This document shows, piece after piece, positions 35,536 through 43,197 of a stretch of 64,000 nt of DNA. Made by a program: the position numbers and the translations under genes. Positions within the stretch are counted from its first letter, which is position 1; every line of letters starts with the position of its first letter. Source of the DNA: Peribacillus simplex. Its GTDB lineage: Bacteria; Bacillota; Bacilli; Bacillales; DSM-1321. Location: the NCBI RefSeq assembly GCF_001578185.1, contig NZ_CP011008.1, positions 958,001-1,022,000 on the forward strand, given 5' to 3'. The notes beneath the pieces were generated by a model. That model did no database searches. It worked only from the letters and a program-made list of their open reading frames with translations, and was not told the origin of the DNA.

Positions 35536-36534
35536 TTAGAATAGGAAATTAATCAAAAGATAAATCAAACCTGCTAATGTTGCCGAGATGGGAATGGTAA
35601 TGAACCATGTGATGATCATTCTTTTAGCCGTTCCCCATTTTACGCCCTTTACACGATGGGCCGATCCAACTCCAAGGATTGAAGATGAAATGACATGGGT
35701 GGTACTGACTGGCATGTGTATTATGGTCGCGCCGAAAATGATAAAGGCTCCGGTTAGATCCGCAGCAACACCATTGACCGGACGGATCTTCATAATTTTG
35801 CCGCCTACGGTTTTAATGATTTTCCATCCGCCAACGGAAGTTCCAAGTCCCATTGCTACCGCACAGGAAAATTGAACCCAGAAGGGGATTTCTGAACTTG
35901 TTGCATAACCATTTGCAATAAGGGCCATCGTGATGATACCCATCGCTTTTTGAGCGTCGTTCGTTCCGTGGGTATACGATTGAAGTGCTGCAGTAGCAAT
36001 CTGTATAGTACGGAACCTTTGGTTTGTTTTTGTCAGGTTATTGTTTTTAAAGACGACTTTAAAGATGCTGTAAACGATAAACCCGATTGCAAAAGCAATT
36101 AACGGGGAGAAGATCAAAGCTTGAAGAATTTTCAAGAATCCTTCCCATTTAATGCCTGCGAATCCTGCTGCAGCAATTGCAGCACCTGCAATCGAACCGA
36201 TCAATGCGTGGGAGGAACTGCTTGGTATTCCGTAATACCAGGTAAGAAGATTCCATATGATTGCGGCGAGCAGAGCTGCCAATATTACATATGAACCATT
36301 CGGAAGCGTGAACGGATCCACGATATCCTTCGTTATTGTCTTCGCCACTCCAGTAAATGTCATGGCTCCGACGAAATTCATGATGGCCGCCATGATGATG
36401 GCATGCCGAGGCTTCATGGCCTTTGTTGAAACAGCAGTCGCTATTGCATTGGCTGTATCATGGAAACCATTGATGAAGTCAAATGCTAAAGCAAAGAAAA
36501 CGATTAATATTGTTAAAATTAATAAAGTATCCAT
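35536..36534 (-). CDS. pit: Low-affinity phosphate transporter Pit (copy 1)
   Basis: PiT-family inorganic phosphate:cation symporter, 332 aa, about ten helices in two inverted halves. The twin signature motifs are DFINGFHDTANAIATAVSTKAM in the first half and QSYTHGTNDAQKAMGII in the second, plus WYYGIPSSSSHALIGS and MPVSTTHVISSSILGVG. AAGGAGTA precedes the ATG. It is 15 nt behind the DUF47 gene, the usual ykaA-pit operon. A paralogue about four fifths identical follows upstream at 37401. Confidence 0.94.
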   Translation of the reverse strand: MDTLLILTILIVFFALAFDFINGFHDTANAIATAVSTKAMKPRHAIIMAAIMNFVGAMTFTGVAKTITKDIVDPFTLPNGSYVILAALLAAIIWNLLTWYYGIPSSSSHALIGSIAGAAIAAAGFAGIKWEGFLKILQALIFSPLIAFAIGFIVYSIFKVVFKNNNLTKTNQRFRTIQIATAALQSYTHGTNDAQKAMGIITMALIANGYATSSEIPFWVQFSCAVAMGLGTSVGGWKIIKTVGGKIMKIRPVNGVAADLTGAFIIFGATIIHMPVSTTHVISSSILGVGSAHRVKGVKWGTAKRMIITWFITIPISATLAGLIYLLINFLF

Positions 36535-36549
36535 TTATTGGGGTACTCC

Positions 36550-37170
36550 TTAGGCGTTTTTCATTATGATTGTTTCAAGAGTATTGGCCACTGCTTGACA
36601 GTGATCGGCGATGTCTTCAAGGCTTTCGTAAATTTCTTTATATTGAATGATCCTGATTGGATCTTTTTCTACGGTAAACAAGTTTTTGATCGATTGACGT
36701 TGGATTCCGTCACAAACGGATTCAAGATCTTTAATTTTGATTGCATTTTCACGAATCATTGGCAATTTTTTTGTGGAAAGTGTATCGACAGCTATTTCAA
36801 TCTCATATGTACACTCTTTGATTGCATCCACAAACTTAAGCATATACTCATCTGCATTGACAATTGAGTACATTTCGAATAATGCGGCACAGTGTTCCAA
36901 ACCGTCTATGACATCATCCATTCTCATGGTTAATTCAAGGATATCCTCGCGCTCGATAGGAGTGATGAAGGCATTGTTCAGCTCTTTAATCACGTTATGA
37001 ACCATTGAATCGCCTTTATGCTCATAGTCTTTCATCGTATCTGAAAATACTTTTAGATCGGAGATGTTTTTCAGTTTATAATCTGCGAAATAGTCAGCAC
37101 CTTCTTTAAGGTTTTGAGCGATGTTGAAAAGCATTACTGCGAATTTGTCTTTTTTTGATTTAAAAGCCAT
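36550..37170 (-). CDS. DUF47 / PhoU-like phosphate transport accessory protein (YkaA-like)
   Basis: Soluble, all-helical protein of ~206 residues in the DUF47 family, distantly related to PhoU and regularly encoded with Pit transporters, whose activity it is thought to tune. The conserved Asp/Glu face EHKGDSMVHNVIKELNNAF and DDVIDGLEHCAALFEMY correspond to the metal-binding E/D-xxx-D motifs. The start at 37170 (MAFKSKKDKF) is 6 nt after GGGAGGC; the longer frame is not supported. First gene of the operon with pit copy 1. Confidence 0.9.
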   Translation of the reverse strand: MAFKSKKDKFAVMLFNIAQNLKEGADYFADYKLKNISDLKVFSDTMKDYEHKGDSMVHNVIKELNNAFITPIEREDILELTMRMDDVIDGLEHCAALFEMYSIVNADEYMLKFVDAIKECTYEIEIAVDTLSTKKLPMIRENAIKIKDLESVCDGIQRQSIKNLFTVEKDPIRIIQYKEIYESLEDIADHCQAVANTLETIIMKNA

Positions 37171-37239
37171 GTTAAAGCCTCCCAATTAGTCATGCAAATT
37201 TGCGCACTTTTTAGTCGTACGCTTAGTATTAACAAATTG

Positions 37240-37306
37240 ATTGTAACGAATTCATGTAGTTTCAGGGAAGGTTTTTCGACGAAAATTTACAAAATCTTAA
37301 TAAAAC
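37240..37306. repeat. Duplicated promoter region, copy A (before DUF47-pit)
   Basis: ATTGTAACGAATT(C), a GG-TTT-CG-C block and TTTACAAAAT-TTAA recur in the same order at 38569-38630 before pit copy 2. Both lie ~70-240 nt upstream of the first gene. The shared non-coding sequence shows that the duplication included the control region. Confidence 0.7.
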
Positions 37307-37365
37307 TTTACATACAAAAACAAGGATAAGTAAAAAATGGGAAACAGTTACACTTGCAAGCGTAG

Positions 37366-37396
37366 AAAAAAGCCTTTCCGATATGGAAAGACTCAA
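37366..37396 (-). terminator. Terminator of pit copy 2
   Basis: AGTCTTTCC-ATATC-GGAAAGGCT on the minus strand followed by TTTTTT. Confidence 0.8.
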
Positions 37397-37400
37397 GATT

Positions 37401-38399
37401 TTATAAAAATAAAGCAATGAAGTAATAAATAATTCCAGCTAATGAAGCGGAAATCGGCAAGGTGATGAACCAAGTGATCAACATGCTTTTAGCTGTTCCC
37501 CATTTTACCCCTTTAATGCGGTGTGCAGAACCGACCCCAAGTATGGAAGAGGAAATGACATGTGTCGTACTGACCGGCATATGCAGGAAGGTGGCACCAA
37601 AAATGATGCCTGCACCAGTTATATCTGCAGCAACCCCATTTACCGGCCGTATTTTCATGATTTTACCGCCAACCGTTTTGATGATTTTCCAACCCCCGAT
37701 TGATGTACCAAGCGCCATGGCTATTGCGCAGGATAACTGTACCCAGAAAGGAACTTCAGAGGTAGAGGCATATCCGTTAGCGATCAAAGCCATCGTGATG
37801 ATACCCATGGATTTTTGAGCATCATTCGTTCCATGTGTATAAGACTGGATGGCGGCCGTGAGAATTTGTATTCTCCTGAATCGCTTATTGGTTTTTCCTA
37901 AATTATTATTTTTGAATACTACCTTGAAGATACTGTATACAATGAATCCAAGCGTAAAGGCAAGGATGGGGGATAGAATCAATGCCTGGACGATTTTAGT
38001 GAATCCACTCCATTTAATTGCATCGAAGCCACTTGCCACTATGGCAGCCCCCGCAATTGAACCAATGATTGCATGGGATGAACTGCTTGGAATGCCAAAA
38101 TACCAAGTGATTAAATTCCATGTTATTGCCGAAAGAAGAGCAGCAAGAATAACATAAGAGCCATTGTTTAATGTGAAGGGATCAACGATATCCTTCGTAA
38201 TGGTATGCGCTACACCAGTAAACGTCAGCGCCCCTAATAAATTCATGACCGCAGCCATGATGATTGCATGACGTGGTTTTAGAGCCTTGGTCGATACAGC
38301 TGTAGCGATGGCGTTAGCCGTATCGTGGAAACCATTGATAAAGTCAAAGACCAAAGCAAAAATAATAATTAGCGCGGTTAAGATGAATATGCTATTCAT
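37401..38399 (-). CDS. Low-affinity phosphate transporter Pit (copy 2)
   Basis: Same length (332 aa) and motifs as the neighbouring pit gene: DFINGFHDTANAIATAVSTKAL, SYTHGTNDAQKSMGII, WYFGIPSSSSHAIIGS. By eye about 55-60 substitutions, so roughly 82% identical. Most changes are conservative and none hits a motif. AAGGGAGTC precedes the ATG. It has its own terminator and a duplicated control region but no DUF47 partner, so the duplication has either lost or never included that gene. Both copies look functional. Confidence 0.93.
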   Translation of the reverse strand: MNSIFILTALIIIFALVFDFINGFHDTANAIATAVSTKALKPRHAIIMAAVMNLLGALTFTGVAHTITKDIVDPFTLNNGSYVILAALLSAITWNLITWYFGIPSSSSHAIIGSIAGAAIVASGFDAIKWSGFTKIVQALILSPILAFTLGFIVYSIFKVVFKNNNLGKTNKRFRRIQILTAAIQSYTHGTNDAQKSMGIITMALIANGYASTSEVPFWVQLSCAIAMALGTSIGGWKIIKTVGGKIMKIRPVNGVAADITGAGIIFGATFLHMPVSTTHVISSSILGVGSAHRIKGVKWGTAKSMLITWFITLPISASLAGIIYYFIALFL

Positions 38400-38795
38400 A
38401 CATGGAAGACTCCCTTAATTTCAAGTATGTAATGTAACTATGGATTGTGGCCAATAAATTGGCGCAAGACAGCTTGCGACTCCTCACTAATTAGAATGGA
38501 AGTTTTACGTTTGATTATTCTTTAAAGATGGCACCTTCTTTTTTACTTGGTTTAAAATCAACTATTCAATTGTAACGAATTTCATATCTATAAGGATAGA
38601 GGTTTCGTCATTTTTTTACAAAATATTTAATTTGGTGAAGGATTAAATAGGAAATTGTTCATTTTGTTATAAATGAATGGATATTCAGGAGTTCATTTTC
38701 ATTTTAGAAACCCGTTTAATCCAGAGGCTTTTGGTTAGAAATAGAAGGTGGGTCGATGTATAATTGGTAAATAAAAGTAAAGGGGGAATGACTGA
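38400..38795. other. Intergenic region with duplicated control sequence (copy B)
   Basis: Nearly 400 nt between divergent pit copy 2 and the aldo-keto reductase. It contains the repeat copy at 38569-38630, a small hairpin CGCAAG-ACAG-CTTGCG near 38463-38478 and, on the plus strand, a TATAAT (38757-38762) likely serving the reductase. I see no DUF47 remnant. Confidence 0.55.
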
Positions 38796-39626
38796 ATGAT
38801 TACAAATATTGGGGAAATGATCACTTTACATAATGGAGTCCAAATGCCACAGTTGGGCTTCGGTGTATTTAAAGTTAAAAACGGCAATGAAACCGTTGAG
38901 TCCGTCAAGAAAGCGATCGAAGTAGGATATTGTGCAATTGATACGGCAGCCATTTATGGAAATGAAGAAGGAGTTGGACAGGCGATTCGGGAGTGCGGTG
39001 TGCCTCGTGAAAAATTGTTCATTACATCTAAAGTGTGGAATACGGAGCAAGGATACGAAACGACACTCAAGGCATTTGATGATAGTTTAAATCGTCTTGG
39101 CTTGGAATATTTGGATTTATACTTGATCCATTGGCCGGGTAAAGATAAGTATCTGGAAACCTGGAAGGCACTGGAAAAGCTTTATAAGGATGGAAAAGTG
39201 AAATCAATCGGTGTAAGTAATTTCCATGTTCATCATTTGGAAAATTTACTTGCAAACAGTGAAGTGAAACCGGTCGTCAATCAAATCGAATTACATCCAC
39301 TTTTGACTCAAGTCGAAATTCGTGAGTACTGTGCAAAACATGAAATCAAGGTAGAATCATGGAGCCCCCTAGGCAGAGGAAATCTTTTGGAAGAGCCGAC
39401 AATTAATCATATAGCGAAGAAGCATGGGAAAAGTTCAGCACAAGTGTTAATTAGATGGCATTTGCAAAATGATCTCGTCGTAATACCTAAATCGATTACG
39501 CCGTCCCGTATAGAGGAAAATGCACAGGTATTTGACTTTTCATTAAGCCTTAACGAAATGAATCAAATAGATGCCTTGAATAAAAATGAGCGGTTCGGAA
39601 GCAATCCAGATGAACTTTTGTTCTAA
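38796..39626 (+). CDS. Aldo/keto reductase (YvgN/YtbE-like)
   Basis: NADPH-dependent (beta/alpha)8-barrel oxidoreductase for aldehydes such as methylglyoxal. Catalytic tetrad blocks are visible: Asp and Tyr in AIDTAAIYGNE (~48-58), Lys in FITSKVW and His in YLIHWPG. The NADPH loop IPKSITPSRIEEN lies near the C-terminus. 276 aa is normal. A GGGGGAATGACTGA site lies before the ATG. It stands alone with its own terminator. The paralogue cannot be pinned down without comparison. Confidence 0.92.
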   Translation: MITNIGEMITLHNGVQMPQLGFGVFKVKNGNETVESVKKAIEVGYCAIDTAAIYGNEEGVGQAIRECGVPREKLFITSKVWNTEQGYETTLKAFDDSLNRLGLEYLDLYLIHWPGKDKYLETWKALEKLYKDGKVKSIGVSNFHVHHLENLLANSEVKPVVNQIELHPLLTQVEIREYCAKHEIKVESWSPLGRGNLLEEPTINHIAKKHGKSSAQVLIRWHLQNDLVVIPKSITPSRIEENAQVFDFSLSLNEMNQIDALNKNERFGSNPDELLF

Positions 39627-39660
39627 AGAACGTACTGCAAGAATGTTGCAAATGAAAGGA

Positions 39661-39690
39661 GGGTGTCCCGATAAGGGGCATCTTTTTTCT
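39661..39690 (+). terminator. Terminator of the aldo/keto reductase
   Basis: GGTGTCCC / GGGGCATC stem with GATAA loop and T-run. Confidence 0.7.
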
Positions 39691-40116
39691 TTTTTCTTAA
39701 TGAACATATTTGAGACAGTTACTGCTTATACTAACTATGTGACAAAGTTAAAAACATATTATATACCCGTTCTTCAGGTGTAATACTCCTGTTTTCGTTA
39801 CCAAATATTTTTTAAAAAAATCAGGTTTTAGTTTAATTAAACGGGGAAAATAATGAGTACAGCGGCAAACAAAAAGAAAAAATTCACTAACACATTGAGG
39901 ATTGTCCAATCAGTTCCTCAAGGGCTATAGCTAGCTAACACTACCTTATAACTAACACATTCACATTCATTAGATATTGTGCGTAATCGGCATTATACCA
40001 TTTGAATGTAAAAGTTAAAAGAACTGAAAAAAGGGCATGACAATATGGAAGTGATGAGTTTCTTGAAGTCTGCTGTAGATATTAAAAATTAACTAATTTG
40101 AAGGAGGAAATATATT
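39691..40116 (+). promoter_or_regulatory. Leader region with candidate sigma-B promoters
   Basis: Over 400 nt without a convincing gene. Two sites resemble GTTTAA-N12-14-GGGTAT: GTTTTA-N13-GGGAAA (39825-39849) and GTTAAA-N13-GGGCAT (40014-40038). The second is ~80 nt before the stress-type membrane protein gene. A 25-codon frame at ~39853 has no ribosome site. Confidence 0.4.
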
Positions 40117-40371
40117 ATGGGATTTTTATGGTCATTAATTATCGGAGGTATCATTGGTTGGTTAGCAGGTCTGATCGTTGGACGTGATGTACCATTTGGA
40201 ATTATCGGCAACATTATCGCTGGTTTTGTTGGTGCATGGTTAGGTTCATTAATTCTTGGGCACTGGGGACCTACAGTAGCAGATTTCGCTATCGTTCCAG
40301 CATTGATTGGTGCAATCGTATTTGTTTTCATCTTAAGCCTTATCTTAAAAGGCATGAGAAAAGCATCTTAA
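40117..40371 (+). CDS. GlsB/YeaQ/YmgE-family small membrane protein
   Basis: 84 residues, three transmembrane helices, with the family's glycine-rich pattern IIGGIIGWLAGLIVG and IIGNIIAGFVGAWLG. Members are general-stress-induced membrane proteins of unknown activity (also called transglycosylase-associated). GAAGGAGGAAATATATT precedes the ATG. A sigma-B-like promoter upstream would fit stress control. Confidence 0.88.
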   Translation: MGFLWSLIIGGIIGWLAGLIVGRDVPFGIIGNIIAGFVGAWLGSLILGHWGPTVADFAIVPALIGAIVFVFILSLILKGMRKAS

Positions 40372-40382
40372 ATACAAAATAA

Positions 40383-40412
40383 AGCTGGCCCAGGTGGCCA
40401 GCTATTTTTTTA
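40383..40412 (+). terminator. Terminator of the GlsB-like gene
   Basis: AGCTGGCC / GGCCAGCT stem followed by ATTTTTTT. Confidence 0.85.
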
Positions 40413-40461
40413 AAGTTAACCTTTATGATTTAGTCTATGATACAGATTAAACTGAAATGAA

Positions 40462-40490
40462 AAACACCGTTCCAATGGAACGGTGTTTTT
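40462..40490 (-). terminator. Terminator of the pseudouridine synthase gene
   Basis: AACACCGTTCC / GGAACGGTGTT stem with a 3-nt loop, just past the stop on the minus strand. Confidence 0.85.
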
Positions 40491-40493
40491 CTA

Positions 40494-41411
40494 TTATATG
40501 TGAAAATTGAATATTTCAGGTCGATCCAGGAAAGGAGCTTCAATAATCAACTTTTCCTCGGAAATGGGGTGGATGAATTCGATTTTTCGTGCATGCAGGG
40601 CTTGACGTGGGAAAGTCCTTCTTCCTCCATAAAGGGTATCTCCGGCCAAAGGGTGATTCAGATGGCTGAAATGTACCCTTATCTGGTGGGTTCGGCCGCT
40701 TTCCAAAGTACAGCTGACGAGCGTCAAGTTTTTCTTGGGATCGCGATTGAGCACCCGGTAATGGGTAACTGCGGTCTGACCTGAAGGGGAAACCCTTCGT
40801 CTCGTGGCATGGTGGCGGTCCCGGCCAATTTTTTCTTTGATTTCGCCTTCATCCTTTTTTATGTTTCCTTCGACTAAAGCAAGGTAAGTCCGTTTGATTT
40901 CCCTTGCTTCCAACATTCTATCCAGCATGGACCCAATGAGGCGGTTTTTGGCAAAAAGGACCGCACCGGTGGTATCTTTATCAAGCCTATGAATATGCTT
41001 GATCATACAGGTCTGGCCGGTTTGCCGAAGGTGGTGCGCAACTCCATTGATGAGGGAGTGTGCTTCACCTGGGAGAGAAGGGTGAGTATCCATCCCAGCC
41101 GGTTTATTGGCTATCAACAACAGGTCATCTTCATATAAGATGGATATTCCTAAGTCTGCCGTTTTAACAGTTTCATTTTCAGCTTGATCCAGCATGGGGA
41201 TGCTGACCGTATCTCCTTCAGTAAGGACAGTTGACCATGTGACGGAATTGCCGTTCACTGTCACTTCTTTACTCATCCTCCACTCATGCACCAACTTCTT
41301 TGGGGCTTTCCACCGCTCCCTAAAAAGCTTTTCCAATGTTAATCCATTCCAGCTGTCCAGTACTTCTATTAATAAATGTTGGTTAGTTATATTGAAATTT
41401 TCCAATTTCAT
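40494..41411 (-). CDS. yhcT: RluA-family RNA pseudouridine synthase (YhcT-like)
   Basis: Converts uridine to pseudouridine in rRNA or tRNA. An N-terminal S4-like segment (residues ~20-75) precedes the catalytic domain. Motif II HRLDKDTTGAVLFAKN holds the catalytic Asp. Motif I is LLLIANKPAGMDTHP and motif III is SGRTHQIRVHFSHLNHPLAGDTLYGG. 305 aa is normal. It is divergent from the yhcU-like gene, the same yhcT-yhcU neighbourhood as in B. subtilis, which supports the name. The target uridine is unknown. Confidence 0.9.
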   Translation of the reverse strand: MKLENFNITNQHLLIEVLDSWNGLTLEKLFRERWKAPKKLVHEWRMSKEVTVNGNSVTWSTVLTEGDTVSIPMLDQAENETVKTADLGISILYEDDLLLIANKPAGMDTHPSLPGEAHSLINGVAHHLRQTGQTCMIKHIHRLDKDTTGAVLFAKNRLIGSMLDRMLEAREIKRTYLALVEGNIKKDEGEIKEKIGRDRHHATRRRVSPSGQTAVTHYRVLNRDPKKNLTLVSCTLESGRTHQIRVHFSHLNHPLAGDTLYGGRRTFPRQALHARKIEFIHPISEEKLIIEAPFLDRPEIFNFHI

Positions 41412-41604
41412 TCCTACTTTCGCCTTGTTTGGTTGTGGTTAAATGAAAAAAATAACCTTTGACCTATTGCTAAGATTTTCGTGGTGGAAATTACCACATA
41501 TTTTTTACAATTTTTATGTTATTCTATTGGGAAAGAAATCGCTTGTCCTAGAGTATACATATATTAGATAGGTCTAACGGATCTGAAAAAAGGTGGTTTT
41601 TTTA

Positions 41605-42024
41605 GTGAAGACGGTCTTTTCTTCAACTGAAGAACAAGAGCAAGAAATAGCGAGTCTCGTTTCTCGTTTCTACGAATCTGTATTTCCGAAATACTTTACG
41701 GAAAGTGAAATCCTTCATTTTCGTGAGATTGGCGTTTTGAAGCCGAATCAGGGTTCTTTGACTTACTTAGCAACATTAAGAGATGCATTTCAAGTTATGA
41801 CATGTCTTCAAATCCTCATGTCGATATTGGATAAACAGAAGAGAGAAGATTCTATAGTGATGGAATCTAAGTCTGAAGAATTGTTCCAACATAACATCAC
41901 TCTATTGAATGAATGCGGAATATTCTTCCCTTTTTATTATGACCATTTTTCACATATACATCATGAAGCGGGTAATGAGATGCAGATGATGGATATCAAG
42001 GTGGCCAATCAATATTTAGTATAA
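41605..42024 (+). CDS. yhcU: YhcU-like protein of unknown function (DUF5365)
   Basis: A 139-residue soluble, mostly helical acidic protein (EEQEQEIASLVSRFYESVFPKYF..., ending VANQYLV) without signal or membrane segment. Size, sequence flavour and position next to yhcT match B. subtilis YhcU. I start it at the GTG at 41605, 8 nt after AAAGGTGG; the GTG at 41593 lies within that site. Function unknown. Confidence 0.7.
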   Translation: MKTVFSSTEEQEQEIASLVSRFYESVFPKYFTESEILHFREIGVLKPNQGSLTYLATLRDAFQVMTCLQILMSILDKQKREDSIVMESKSEELFQHNITLLNECGIFFPFYYDHFSHIHHEAGNEMQMMDIKVANQYLV

Positions 42025-42027
42025 GTC

Positions 42028-42087
42028 AAAAAAAATGAACCGGCTATAACGGGTGAAGATTTCCGTTAGGGCCGGCTCATTTTTTTC
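42028..42087. terminator. Large bidirectional terminator
   Basis: AAAAATGAACCGGC ... GCCGGCTCATTTTT outer stem with an inner ATAACGG/CCGTTA(G) extension, between convergent genes. Confidence 0.85.
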
Positions 42088-42091
42088 ATCC

Positions 42092-42562
42092 TTAATTAAT
42101 ATCGTGGTCCTCGAACCATTTCTCGAAGGTTTCCTCTTTATTAAATCCAACGATCCGTTCTTGTTCCTGTCCATTTTTATAGTGAACGATGGTCGGCTCC
42201 TTTTTGATGCCATAATCGCTCCAGCCTTGTTCAAACTCCAAAAGGTTGTATTGAACTAGATCGATTCCCAACTTTTCTGCCAAAGGTGCCACGACGGGTG
42301 TGGTTTTTTGACTGATCGAATTCGAAGGACTATAGAAATAAACGGTCACATCTTTATTATCTTGAAGGTCCTGCTCCAATTCTTCAGGCAGGATCAAGTT
42401 TTGATAATTGGGATCATCCAGCTGATCGACAGTAGCTGATTTGAGCTTATCTTTGCCGTATGGATTTCCTTTTGTTTTTTCTTCTTTTTTCATGTTTGTA
42501 AAAACGCCGAGCAGGACAAATAGCGCGACGATTATTACTAAAATTATAGCCATTTTCTTCAT
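42092..42562 (-). CDS. Membrane-anchored thioredoxin-like protein lacking its CxxC
   Basis: 156 residues: an N-terminal anchor (IILVIIVALFVLLGVF) and an outward thioredoxin fold. In functional relatives the active site reads YSP-TCPHC-QKTTPV. Here it reads YSP-SNSIS-QKTTPV, so both catalytic cysteines are gone. The cis-Pro loop (KKEPTIVHYKNG) and the rest of the fold remain. The frame is open and has AAGGAGGTTGCAGCTTA before the ATG, which overlaps the stop of the broken bdbC (TAATG). It cannot act as a thiol oxidoreductase. It may be a relic or keep a non-redox role. Confidence 0.8.
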   Translation of the reverse strand: MKKMAIILVIIVALFVLLGVFTNMKKEEKTKGNPYGKDKLKSATVDQLDDPNYQNLILPEELEQDLQDNKDVTVYFYSPSNSISQKTTPVVAPLAEKLGIDLVQYNLLEFEQGWSDYGIKKEPTIVHYKNGQEQERIVGFNKEETFEKWFEDHDIN

Positions 42563-42996
42563 TAAGCTGCAACCTCCTTGGATCTTGTCCATACGATGTA
42601 ACTGCATATAAAAATAATGACGAATGCAGTCAAGGCTAGGAATGGGATAGTAATTAAACCCAATACGTTAATATATTGTCCTGTACATGAAACCCTTCAG
42701 CATGCAAGGGTGTGGTCAGAAAGGATGAGACCTTTTGTATCAAATTATGGTAAGTGGAAATGAATGCACCCGATTCGGATAGTATCATGGTATAAAAGCT
42801 GATCCAATAATCTTTTCGAATGATTGCAATTCCTAAAATGATTGTAAAAGGATACATGATGATCCGCTGATACCAACAGAGCGAGCATGGTTCATATTGC
42901 TTCATTTCAGAAAAATATAAGCTTCCTGAAAAAGCAATGATGGAAGCAGCCAGGCTACAAACATAAGTTTTCCACACTGCGTTTTGTATTGTTCAT
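42562..42996 (-). pseudogene. bdbC: BdbC-type disulfide bond oxidase, broken by frameshifts
   Basis: DsbB-like quinone-linked oxidase remnant. A ribosome site (GAAGAGGA) and ATG at 42996 are present, but the frame needs a shift within the first ten codons to reach VWKTYVCSLAASIIAFSGSL. The first redox pair (EPCSLCWYQRI) is intact. Near 42690 a second frameshift plus a TGA separates the second pair (LAC-stop-RVSCTGQYIN) and the last helix (IPFLALTAFVIIFICSYIVW). The product would be truncated and inactive. Its partner thioredoxin next door has lost its cysteines too. Confidence 0.85.
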
Positions 42997-43197
42997 GGTT
43001 CCTCTTCCCCATCTCTTTTTGCTCTCATGAAAAGTATAGTATGTATGGACTGCGTCTGTAAAATATATATTCTTTTTCTGGGACATTAAGAATGATTTTA
43101 TCAATGGAATTTTGAAAACCTTGGATAGGTTCAGTTGTTTTAATTTTTGAATAAGGGGTATAATTCTTACGGAAGAGATTAAAGGAGTCTGAGAAGA

